From an uncultured Eggerthellaceae bacterium (GTDB lineage Bacteria; Actinomycetota; Coriobacteriia; Coriobacteriales; Eggerthellaceae), in assembly GCA_903789375.1 (NCBI GenBank), contig CAIFEB010000022.1, positions 1 to 36,812 of the forward strand: 36,812 bases of DNA, given 5' to 3'. The translations under genes were made by a program, and so were the position numbers. The first letter of the stretch is position 1. Each line of letters begins with the position of its first letter. This document shows, piece after piece, positions 28,577 through 36,347 of this stretch. The notes beneath the pieces are model-generated. The model ran no database searches, was not told where the DNA came from, and saw nothing but the letters and a program-made list of their open reading frames with translations.

Positions 28577-29401
28577 ATGAACAACACATCATGCGCATCG
28601 AACAACGAGCGCTCGCACACCGCGGGCGCTCGTCTTTCTCAGGACAACGTAACGAAAACCGCATACGAAAACGAACAGCCAGCAGAAGACGGAGCTGCGC
28701 CCTCAGTCGAAGACGTGGCCGCAACCGGCGCCGCGGCCACGTCTGCGTGCAAGGCCGAAGCGGATGCCGCAGCCGCATCCGCGCGCCCCACGGGCGAAGC
28801 CGCAGGTGGCCCTGCAAGCTCCGCGGGCGAAGCCTCGCCAGACGCCGACAAGCTGACGTACCGCGACGCCCTTGCCGGGCGCGTGCCCGTGCCCACAGAC
28901 AAGCTGGGGTTCTTCGTCTTCCAGACGCTCATGGTGGGCGGCATGGTGTCGTTCATGGCCACGCTCAACGGCGTCCGCCACGACGGCATGGGGTTCGTCC
29001 TGTACATGCACTGGTTCTACCCCGTCGTGTTCGTCGTGGCGTTCATCATCCGCCGCACCATCGGCAACGCGGTGACCGGCTTCGTCATCCCGCGCTTCAT
29101 CGTGCCGCGCTTCGAGGGCACGGCGGCGGCATTTGCGAAATGCCTGGCCAACGTGGGAATCATGTGCCCGCTTGTGAGCCTGGTGGTGAGCATCCTGCTC
29201 GACGGCGCCGACTTCCTGCCGTTCTACCTGTCGACGCTGCCGATTTCTTTGCCCTGCGCCATCGCCGCGAACTACCTCGTCGTGGGCCCGGCCGTGAAGC
29301 TGCTTTACGCCAACCATATCGCGCGCCACAGCTCGACGAAGATCATCACCCTGTGGCAGCGCTATGCCCGCACCCTGACGGCGCTGCTCGGACTGAGCTG
29401 A
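28577..29401 (+). CDS. Membrane protein, DUF2798-like tandem repeat
   Basis: A 274-residue protein of unknown function. Residues 1-95 are hydrophilic and Ala/Glu/Thr-rich. Four hydrophobic segments follow: FFVFQTLMVGGMVSFMATLNGV, WFYPVVFVVAFIIRR, NVGIMCPLVSLVVSILL and LPISLPCAIAANYLVVGPAVKLLY. The pattern of a helix ending in a polar turn, then a helix ending in a conserved Pro before basic residues, repeated twice, resembles two DUF2798 units (resemblance judged by eye). The ATG at 28577 has no ribosome-binding site and sits seven nt after a consensus -10, so translation is probably leaderless. A hairpin (28605-28633) lies inside the first codons. It is convergent with the alcohol dehydrogenase gene. 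Confidence 0.72.
   Translation: MNNTSCASNNERSHTAGARLSQDNVTKTAYENEQPAEDGAAPSVEDVAATGAAATSACKAEADAAAASARPTGEAAGGPASSAGEASPDADKLTYRDALAGRVPVPTDKLGFFVFQTLMVGGMVSFMATLNGVRHDGMGFVLYMHWFYPVVFVVAFIIRRTIGNAVTGFVIPRFIVPRFEGTAAAFAKCLANVGIMCPLVSLVVSILLDGADFLPFYLSTLPISLPCAIAANYLVVGPAVKLLYANHIARHSSTKIITLWQRYARTLTALLGLS
28605..28633 (+). other. Hairpin in the first codons of the DUF2798-like gene
   Basis: ACGAGCGC (28605-28612) and GCGCTCGT (28626-28633) form a perfect 8-bp stem with a 13-nt loop, followed by CTTTCTC. Its shape and pyrimidine tail resemble an attenuator about 30-60 nt from the probable transcription start. Confidence 0.45.
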
Positions 29402-29430
29402 ACCGCTCATTCACCATACATCTGACCTGG

Positions 29431-29522
29431 CCATTCGGTATATTTGCAAGAATCCATTCGATACTTTTGCAAATTTCCGGTCGGTAGTTTTGCAAGAATC
29501 CGTTCGTGATAGTTGCAAATCC
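29431..29522. repeat. Four tandem 23-bp repeats with a TTGCAA core
   Basis: Units at 29431-29453, 29454-29476, 29477-29499 and 29500-29522 have an exact 23-bp period with no gaps. Each starts CC(A/G)(T/G)TCG, continues with a variable (G/A)TA-like stretch and contains TTGCAA at the same offset (shifted in meaning only by its flanks). Units 1 and 3 also share GCAAGAAT. The block is AT-richer than its surroundings and lies between convergent gene ends (29401 and 29648). A period of 23 bp is close to two helical turns, as in multi-site protein binding arrays. No known binding protein is assigned. Confidence 0.8.
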
Positions 29523-29538
29523 AGAGGCGGGGCTTTGG

Positions 29539-29575
29539 CGCCCGCCCAAGTTGCAGGCAGCAACCCGGGCGGGCG
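29539..29575. terminator. Strong bipartite hairpin between convergent genes
   Basis: Outer arms CGCCCGCCC (29539-29547) and GGGCGGGCG (29567-29575) enclose a nested perfect stem GTTGC / GCAAC (29550-29554 and 29560-29564) with loop AGGCA. It probably terminates transcripts from one or both sides, though the T tracts are poor. It lies 17 nt after the repeat array. Confidence 0.65.
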
Positions 29576-29647
29576 ATGATTCTTGCCGATCGGCTCGTGC
29601 GCTCACGCCACCATGCGCCGATCCGGCGGAACAGGCGCACCGCGCGC

Positions 29648-30811
29648 CTACGCCATGATCTTGCGGAACAGCTCCTTGATCTGCTCGTGGTCGGCGGGCT
29701 TCGGCGTGCCGGGGAAGCACGCGTCGGCAGCCGCATCGTCGGCCAGCTGGTCGAGGTCCTCCTCCACCAGGCCGTCGCAGGTCTTCGGAATGCCCACGTC
29801 CTCGCCGAGCTTGGCGACCGCCGCCACGACGTTGGCGTTCACCACGTCAATGGGGTCGGTATCCCAGCCGGCCACGTCCATCGCGCGGCCGATCTGACGG
29901 TAGCGCTCGCCGCACGCGTCGGCGTTGTAGGCCATGCCGATGGGCAGAAGCATCGCGCACGCCACGCCGTGCGGGGTATCGTAGTGCGCCGACAGCGTGT
30001 GCGCCATCGAATGCACGATGCCGAGCCCCACGTTGGAAAATCCCATGCCGGCGATGTACTGGCCGAGCGCCATCTCCGCGCGGCCGCCTCCCGGCTCCTT
30101 CGCGCGCGCTTCGGACACGGCGTCGCGCAGGTTGTGCGAGATGATACGGATGGCCTCCAGGTGGAACATGTCGGACAGCTCCCACGCGCCCTTGGTCGTG
30201 TAACCCTCGATCGCGTGCGTCAGCGCGTCCATGCCGGTCGCGGCCGTAAGCCCCACAGGCATCGTCGCCATCATGTCGGGGTCGACGACGGCCACTTCGG
30301 GGATGTCGTTGACGTCGACGCAGACGAACTTGCGCACCTTCTCGGAGTCGGTGATCACGTAGTTGATCGTCACCTCGGCGGCAGTGCCAGCTGTCGTCGG
30401 AACGGCAATGGTGAACGTCGCGTGGTTCTTGGTGGGCGCCACGCCCTCGAGCGAGCACACGTCTGCGAACTCCGGGTTCTCCTTGATGATGCCGATGGCC
30501 TTGGCCGTGTCCATCGACGAGCCGCCGCCGATGGCGACGATGCAGTCGGCGCCCGCTTCGTTGATGGCTGCGACGCCGTCCTGGACGTTTTGGATCGTGG
30601 GGTTGGGCTTGATCTCGGAATACACCGTGTACGGGATGCCCTCGGCGTCCAGCAGATCGGTCACTTTGGCCGTGACGCCGAATTTCACCAGGTCGGGATC
30701 GGAGCACACGAACGCCTTGGTGCACCCGTGACGTTTGAGTTCGCCGGGGATTTCCTTGATGGCGCCCGGACCGTGGTACGAAACGGGATTGAGCACGAAA
30801 CGATTTGCCAT
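29648..30811 (-). CDS. Iron-containing alcohol dehydrogenase, lactaldehyde reductase (FucO)-like
   Basis: A 387-residue group III alcohol dehydrogenase, close in length to FucO (about 382). The NAD-binding domain has IVAIGGGSSMDTAKAIG and VPTTAGTAAEVT. The metal-binding part has ATGMDALTHAIEGY and GLGIVHSMAHTLSAHYDTPHG, providing the Asp and three His ligands for Fe2+ or Zn2+. It opens with ANRFVLNPVSYHGPGAI, as in FucO-type enzymes. A role in reducing lactaldehyde or a related aldehyde to a diol is likely, but the substrate is not certain and no fucose or rhamnose genes are nearby. The ATG at 30811 has AAGGAGG five nt upstream. Two consecutive hairpins lie in its upstream region. Confidence 0.92.
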   Translation of the reverse strand: MANRFVLNPVSYHGPGAIKEIPGELKRHGCTKAFVCSDPDLVKFGVTAKVTDLLDAEGIPYTVYSEIKPNPTIQNVQDGVAAINEAGADCIVAIGGGSSMDTAKAIGIIKENPEFADVCSLEGVAPTKNHATFTIAVPTTAGTAAEVTINYVITDSEKVRKFVCVDVNDIPEVAVVDPDMMATMPVGLTAATGMDALTHAIEGYTTKGAWELSDMFHLEAIRIISHNLRDAVSEARAKEPGGGRAEMALGQYIAGMGFSNVGLGIVHSMAHTLSAHYDTPHGVACAMLLPIGMAYNADACGERYRQIGRAMDVAGWDTDPIDVVNANVVAAVAKLGEDVGIPKTCDGLVEEDLDQLADDAAADACFPGTPKPADHEQIKELFRKIMA

Positions 30812-30871
30812 AGCGGCCTCCTTATGCATCAGAAGATGTCCGCGTACGGGGGCGGCTGGGAACGCATGCGA

Positions 30872-30939
30872 CTGGCAGCTGCCCGCGTGAGCAGCCGCCA
30901 GCGGTTGGTTTCAGCCGCCGAGCGGTCTGGAAACCAACC
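30872..30939 (-). promoter_or_regulatory. Two consecutive stem-loops upstream of the alcohol dehydrogenase
   Basis: Reading towards the gene, GGTTGGTTTC / GAAACCAACC (30939-30903) gives 10 perfect bp around a 17-nt loop. One base later, CTGGCGGCTG / CAGCTGCCAG (30901-30872) gives a 10-bp stem with one G-U pair and a 10-nt loop. They lie 61-128 nt before the start codon, so they could form a structured leader, or the first could be an operator. Confidence 0.55.
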
Positions 30940-31063
30940 TAGCACGACTTTTCGCGCCTGCGGCCGGGAAATGATGCGCCGACCGCATCCGTTATCGACG
31001 CGACATGAGCCGGCGCCGGGCGTGCGAGGGCGAACGCCGGCACACACGGATACGCCGGGCATG

Positions 31064-31107
31064 CAAAATCGGAGCCGTCGGCAAACCCGCGCGTACCGAC
31101 GGCTCCG
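31064..31107 (-). terminator. Terminator of the LPXTG adhesin gene
   Basis: On the minus strand, 12-bp perfect arms CGGAGCCGTCGG (31107-31096) and its complement (31081-31070) with a 14-nt loop are followed by ATTTTG. It is 58 nt past the adhesin stop. Confidence 0.85.
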
Positions 31108-31164
31108 AAGACGTCGCGCCCGCAGCACATGCGGCCGGCGCACGCCGCATCCCGCGCTCGCGTG

Positions 31165-34100
31165 CTACCGCATGCGGCGCACCCGCCGCCGGGCCACGAT
31201 GCCCGCCGCTGCCGCCGCCGCTATCACGGCGCCGCCCGCAACCCACGGCCATACGCCGTGCCCGCCCGTCGCGGGCAGCGTGTAGTCCTCGCCGATCGTG
31301 TTCGTCACCGCAATCGTGCCGGTCTGGATGCCGTCGTCGTTGGTGTAGGCCACGCCCTTCGTAGGCACGGAGCAGCCCGTCTCCTCCACGGCGTAGCGGT
31401 ACAGGTTTCCCGCATCGTCTTTGACCGGGAGGTTCTCCCAGCTCTTCTCCCATCCGTTCGACGCGTCGAGCGTCACCGTGTCGACCACCATCTCATCGGA
31501 GTTCTTCGCCGCTGGCTTCGTGTAGTCGACGACGTCGATGCCATCGGGAGCATTTCCTCTGTCTGTCACCCTGATATCGATATCCGCCGTCGCATCCGTC
31601 AGCTGGTCGGCATCGATTGTGAGCGTGTAGTTCTGGCCCGTCAGCGTGAAGTTCGCGTACTCGTTACCGTCGATCAGAACTTTCATGGGCACGCCGCCCC
31701 ACATCTTGATTTTCAACGTAAGCGAGCTTCCCCGTTGAATGTCGAGCGTTCCCGCATCGCGCGAGCCCGCCCAGCCGCCCGGCTTCGACGCCGTGCCCTC
31801 CGCATGGATGTGCACGGTGCACGTCTGGTCGGGGTCGGGAGCGCGAAGGAACCGCTTGAGCTCCACCTGCACGTTCGAGCCGGCGGGCGCGTCGGTTGCC
31901 GACCCGTCCTCGGTCGCCCACTCCTTCTTCACCGTGAGCCGCGTGTACTTGTCCGACACGTACAGCATGCCGCCCGCGTTCTTGAACAGCGCGATGTCGC
32001 TCTGGCTGATGCCCGTCGAATCGTCGGGTTTCTTGGCCGACGAGGCGCCCGAAGCGTTGTACGAGGTAGACGCATTGTTCGCCGTGTCCATCCAGATGAA
32101 GTAGTGCGGCGTCGCGTCGAGCGCGTATCCGTCGGGCGCCGTCTTCTCCACCAGACGGTACAGCGCATCAGGGTCGAGCGGCGGGTTCGTGCCGCCCACG
32201 TCCCACGTGAACACGCCCCCGGCGGGCTCGACGGACGAGTTCTCCATCACCCACGACTGCTTCTCGGCATCCCAGCGTTCGAGTGAGAACACTGCACCGT
32301 CGAGGAGCTTCTGGTTGTTGTCCTCGTCCACCTTGTACAGCGTGATCTTCTTGTGGCTCGCCGACGCCGATGACGAGATCTCGTGGAGCTTGATGGCATC
32401 GCCCGAGCTCCATGACCCGTCGAGCGAGCAGTCGTTCTTCACTTCGGCGTCGTTCACGACCGAATCCTTGTCGATTTCGTACTCGTACACCAGAACGCAG
32501 GGCAGCTCATCGGGCAACGTCACCGAAATCTGGCCCTTGGCCTGGTCGTACTTCACCGAGTAGCGGTCGGGGCTGATCTGTTTCGAGGTGTTGACGTGGT
32601 GTTCGGCCGCAACGTCGTAGGCGTACAGCTTCACCGAGGACATTTCGAGCTCCGGCGCGTATCTGCTCAGGTCCTGCATCGTGTCGGTGAGTGTGAGCGT
32701 GTTCTCCTGCGGGTTGAGGTTCTTGCCCGCGGGGTTGATGTCCACGTAGTAGCGAACCTTGTTCGACGGCGTGACGTTTGGCTTGCCGTTCTCGATCACC
32801 ACCGGGTTGCCGTCCTTGTCCAGCTGCACGCCCGTCTTCGTGACCGGCTTGGATTCGCGCGTGACCGTGGTGCTCTGACTTGCCGTGTGGCCATTCCACG
32901 ACGCCTTGTTGGTGTACGTCTTCTTCTCGGTCAGCGGATCGTTCCAGACATCATCTCCCGACACCGTCGTCTTGTACGACACCGCCACCTTCGGGTGGTT
33001 GCCCGTGTACGTGTAACCGAATATGGTGATGGTGAGCGTCGTTGTGCCGTCATCGTTTTGCACGGCCGTGTACTGGGGATTCGCGCCATCGACAAACGTC
33101 GTGCCCGCCCAATTCGTCTTCGTCGAATAGTACTCGCTGTCGAAGAACGTCGCCGTGACCGATCCATCCACGAGCGCCTGGCCGGCGGGCAGCACGTCCT
33201 TGATGGTGATGATGCCGTTGTCTTCGGCTGTGGTGTTGAGCATCAGCCTGTACGTGAGCACGCCGCCCATCTCGTCGTAGTCGACCGTGGTGGCGCCGCT
33301 CTTGTACTTGTCGGCGCCCGAATCCGTGCCGGTGTACACCTGTTTGTCGAACGTCTTGGGGATGCTGATGTCGTGCGTCGCCGTCGCCGTGCGGCCCGCT
33401 ATGGTGCCGTTGTTGCGCACGGTCCACGTGGTGCCCTCGACCGCGGTCGTGTCGTCCGTGATCGTCTTGTATTCGTCGATGACCAGATGCTTGGCGAAGA
33501 ATTTTGGAGCTTCCGCCGCGATCACGGTGATGGTGAACTTCTTCACCGGCGTCGTGCTGTCGTTCAGCTTCACCTCGTTACCGTTCGCGTCGTAGTACGT
33601 CACCTTGATCGTGAGATTGTCCGCGTTATGGCCCAGACTCGGGTCGTCGCTGCGGTAGTAGTACGCCGGGTTGTTCGCACCCTTGTACTGGTACTGGGTG
33701 TCGTCGTCCACCTTGATGTACAGTTTGCTGCTGAACGCGTCCTCGAGATCGGTCGCCAGCGCGTAGTGGCTCTTCACGCCCTGGTCGGCGTTGTTGCCGT
33801 CGACGGCATTGTCGATGGTATCCGTGTAGGTGAACGTGGAAAGCTGCGTGTCGGGCAGCGTCGCGTCGACGTGCCAGCGGTTCTCATGCAGATGGTTGGC
33901 CAAGCTCTCCGACGTGAACGACTTTGCGACGTCGTAATCGCGGTGCACGACGTCGACCGTGGTCGTCGATTCGTCGTAGCTGTTGGTTTCCCACACCTGT
34001 CCCTTGTTCGAAACCTGCTTGTTGTCCGCAGGCGCCGTGGTCCAGAAGTCGATGTAGTACGCGTCTGTCTTCTGCGCATCGGACAGTCCGCTTTTGGGGA

Positions 34101-36153
34101 ACTGGTAGTCGATGTTCGTTTCGCCGGAGGTTCCACCGGTCGCGAGCTTACCGGTCTTATCACCCCAGACGGTGTAGCTTCCCCACAGCGTGCAGCCCTC
34201 AGGAAGCGCATCGCGCACCGTCCAGCCCGAGACGTCGCGCCCATTGGGGTTGACTTTGATGCGCCATGCGATCATGCCCTGCTCTTTGTCGAAGGAGCCG
34301 GTCTTGACGATCTCCTTCTTCCAGTCCTGCGTGTTCCAATCCCAGGAGTTGTGGTTGCCGCTCGTGCCGCCCGCCGAGTTCTGCACCTTGCCCGTCTGCG
34401 CATCGCCCGTGGCGTTCACGTCCACCGTGTAGCACGCGATGTACTTCTCGCCCTTAGCAAGCGCCGGCAGGCCCGAAACGGAGAAGCCCACGCCGCTCGC
34501 GTCCGCCGTCCACGTGGGCGTATAGTCGGTGACCTTCGTCCGAGTGTCTGACGCGTCCTGCTGCTTGTAGATGGAAAGCGAACCCTTCTGGTACGTCGGC
34601 TTCGCGTTGGAGCAGCTGCCGTAGTCGATGGTGTCCGCAATCGTCACGGTATCCCCCGTGCCCTTGGTGGTGCCGATCGTCACCTCGTAGCTGGCTGTTG
34701 TGTGGTCGGACGTGATCGAGCCCGTCTTCTTGGACGTGATGTCGTGCGGATCCTCCACCGGCGACACCACGGTGACGTCCGCAGACTCGCCGCCGAAGTG
34801 GATCGTTCCCTTGCTGCCGCCGCTCGTGTTCGTCGCGGTTCCCGAGAACTCGACCGATCCGACAATCGACTCGCTCTTGTCGGCGAAGCTCTTGTCGAAC
34901 GTCACGGTCACCGTGCCGTCGGGGTTGATCGCGTAGTCGCCGATTTCGTCCCCATCGGCGTTCGTCGCGCGGCCGCTCGACGCCTCGTTGGGCACGAGCC
35001 CCGCAGGGAGCTTGTACGTGAGCGTGTGCTTCGCGTCCGTCACGAGCCCCGCCGGCAGCGCATAGCTCAGACTCACACGCACCTTGTCGCCGTCGTTGAC
35101 CTGCGTCACCGCCGTCCATTTGCCGTTGACGATCTTCTCGACCACGGTACCGGTGGTCAGATAACCGCTCATGTCGATGCTCGAATCCGACGCAGCTTCG
35201 GCGGTCGCGTCGAGCGTCGCCATGCGCAGCGCGCGGGCGGGCGCAACGGTTGCGTCGGCATCGGCGGTTGCGGTGGCGGATGAATCGGCGCTGGTTGAGC
35301 TCGCTGCGCTCGCGGTGTCGGCGGCATCGCTCGTGGCGTCGTCGTCGGAAGCGCCCGCACCGTCAGCGAGCGCATCCGCATCGGCGGCGTCGTCAACGAC
35401 GTTCGTTTGCACCGTTGCGTCCACGATCGCGGTCCGCGCCGCCACATCCGCATCCGAGGCGCGCTCCACCTTCAGCTGCACGTTGTCGTTGAGCGCGATG
35501 GTGCAGCTGCCGGCGCTGTCGAACGCGAGCGCGTCGACGTCGAGCGGCATGTCGAAGTAGCCCGCAACCGCCTGCGCCGTGTGCGCGGCGCTCGCCGAGC
35601 TGGACGCATCCGTCGCGTCGTCCGCACTCGAGGACGCAACCGCACCCCGGTTCGCGAGCGCCGCCGCGTCGTCGAACGACACCGTCACGACGCCGTGCTC
35701 CACGGCAAACGACCCGATGGCGATAGCGTCGGTCGAAGCGGGATCGTCTTCGGTATCCGCCGCGTACACCGCGCCCGTCACCGTGTCATCCGCATTCGGA
35801 CGCGCGTTCTGCGGCAGCGTGTACGAAAGCACAGCCGTGTCCTTGAGCGTGCCCGCGGGAAGGTCGAACGCCACGCGGAGCTTCGCCTCGGGGTCGGCAG
35901 GAAGCAGGGTCGTCTCGTCCGCCTGCTGCCAGGACGCGTCGCCTGCACCCTGCACGCGCGCGTAGACCGCCGAATCATCGGTGATGCATTCGGAGAACAC
36001 GTTTCCCCCGGTGTACGCCGTAGCCGCATTGACCAGGCTCGCGCACGACACGACGGCAACGACCACGCCCAACGCGCCCGCCCAGCGCTTCCACATGCGA
36101 TGACGTCGATTCTCACCGAGCATTCGCTTCGCTTTGTCCATCAGCTTGTTCAT
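31165..36153 (-). CDS. Large LPXTG cell-wall adhesin with SpaA- and Cna B-type domains
   Basis: A 1662-residue surface protein. A long basic N-terminus (MNKLMDKAKRMLGENRRHRM) precedes a signal helix, WAGALGVVVAVVSCASLVNAATA. An Ala/Ser/Asp/Thr-rich linker lies at about residues 260-320. A series of beta-rich adhesin and fimbrial isopeptide-type domains follows to about 1250. A SpaA-like domain (about 1268-1365) has ITLYKVDEDNNQKLLDGAVFSL with the bond-forming Lys and YRLVEKTAPDGY with the Glu. A Cna B-type domain (about 1400-1620) opens LTVKKEWA and closes YRYAVEETG...VTNTIGEDY. The anchor is LPATG at 1626-1630, a hydrophobic helix and the basic tail RRRVRRMR. The ATG at 36153 has GGGGAG five nt upstream. 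A sortase-like gene lies just upstream on the same strand. The binding target is unknown. Confidence 0.93.
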   Translation of the reverse strand: MNKLMDKAKRMLGENRRHRMWKRWAGALGVVVAVVSCASLVNAATAYTGGNVFSECITDDSAVYARVQGAGDASWQQADETTLLPADPEAKLRVAFDLPAGTLKDTAVLSYTLPQNARPNADDTVTGAVYAADTEDDPASTDAIAIGSFAVEHGVVTVSFDDAAALANRGAVASSSADDATDASSSASAAHTAQAVAGYFDMPLDVDALAFDSAGSCTIALNDNVQLKVERASDADVAARTAIVDATVQTNVVDDAADADALADGAGASDDDATSDAADTASAASSTSADSSATATADADATVAPARALRMATLDATAEAASDSSIDMSGYLTTGTVVEKIVNGKWTAVTQVNDGDKVRVSLSYALPAGLVTDAKHTLTYKLPAGLVPNEASSGRATNADGDEIGDYAINPDGTVTVTFDKSFADKSESIVGSVEFSGTATNTSGGSKGTIHFGGESADVTVVSPVEDPHDITSKKTGSITSDHTTASYEVTIGTTKGTGDTVTIADTIDYGSCSNAKPTYQKGSLSIYKQQDASDTRTKVTDYTPTWTADASGVGFSVSGLPALAKGEKYIACYTVDVNATGDAQTGKVQNSAGGTSGNHNSWDWNTQDWKKEIVKTGSFDKEQGMIAWRIKVNPNGRDVSGWTVRDALPEGCTLWGSYTVWGDKTGKLATGGTSGETNIDYQFPKSGLSDAQKTDAYYIDFWTTAPADNKQVSNKGQVWETNSYDESTTTVDVVHRDYDVAKSFTSESLANHLHENRWHVDATLPDTQLSTFTYTDTIDNAVDGNNADQGVKSHYALATDLEDAFSSKLYIKVDDDTQYQYKGANNPAYYYRSDDPSLGHNADNLTIKVTYYDANGNEVKLNDSTTPVKKFTITVIAAEAPKFFAKHLVIDEYKTITDDTTAVEGTTWTVRNNGTIAGRTATATHDISIPKTFDKQVYTGTDSGADKYKSGATTVDYDEMGGVLTYRLMLNTTAEDNGIITIKDVLPAGQALVDGSVTATFFDSEYYSTKTNWAGTTFVDGANPQYTAVQNDDGTTTLTITIFGYTYTGNHPKVAVSYKTTVSGDDVWNDPLTEKKTYTNKASWNGHTASQSTTVTRESKPVTKTGVQLDKDGNPVVIENGKPNVTPSNKVRYYVDINPAGKNLNPQENTLTLTDTMQDLSRYAPELEMSSVKLYAYDVAAEHHVNTSKQISPDRYSVKYDQAKGQISVTLPDELPCVLVYEYEIDKDSVVNDAEVKNDCSLDGSWSSGDAIKLHEISSSASASHKKITLYKVDEDNNQKLLDGAVFSLERWDAEKQSWVMENSSVEPAGGVFTWDVGGTNPPLDPDALYRLVEKTAPDGYALDATPHYFIWMDTANNASTSYNASGASSAKKPDDSTGISQSDIALFKNAGGMLYVSDKYTRLTVKKEWATEDGSATDAPAGSNVQVELKRFLRAPDPDQTCTVHIHAEGTASKPGGWAGSRDAGTLDIQRGSSLTLKIKMWGGVPMKVLIDGNEYANFTLTGQNYTLTIDADQLTDATADIDIRVTDRGNAPDGIDVVDYTKPAAKNSDEMVVDTVTLDASNGWEKSWENLPVKDDAGNLYRYAVEETGCSVPTKGVAYTNDDGIQTGTIAVTNTIGEDYTLPATGGHGVWPWVAGGAVIAAAAAAGIVARRRVRRMR

Positions 36154-36347
36154 AACCGCTCCCCATCGCTTCGGTTGGCCCTCTGCGCTGTCGTTCAACT
36201 CGTCATCCTCAAACGTTCGTCTCAGCGTTTCCGCTGCGAACCGCTCCAAGAGCTCTCAGATGCCAGCCTGTCGGCTTCGCCGGCTAAGCCGTCGGTACGC
36301 TCGCGCCCGCTGGCGCAGCGGCCGGCATGCGACGCACCCGTCCTTCG
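36154..36347 (-). other. Gap between sortase-like gene and adhesin
   Basis: The 194 bp contain a small dyad CGGCTT / AAGCCG (36272-36291) and the adhesin ribosome-binding site. No strong terminator separates the two genes, so co-transcription is possible. The adhesin frame stays open to 36249, but without a ribosome-binding site. Confidence 0.35.

Noticed and set aside
29431..29522. CRISPR array
   Set aside because: The units are contiguous 23-mers with no unique spacers, and no cas genes are present.
32596..34551. Plus-strand open frame of 651 codons opposite the adhesin
   Set aside because: Low-complexity Arg/Val-rich translation without motifs; shadow of the adhesin reading frame.
36154..36249. 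N-terminal extension of the adhesin to an ATG at 36249
   Set aside because: The ATG at 36153 has a clear ribosome-binding site and directly precedes the basic region and signal helix; the upstream frame has neither.
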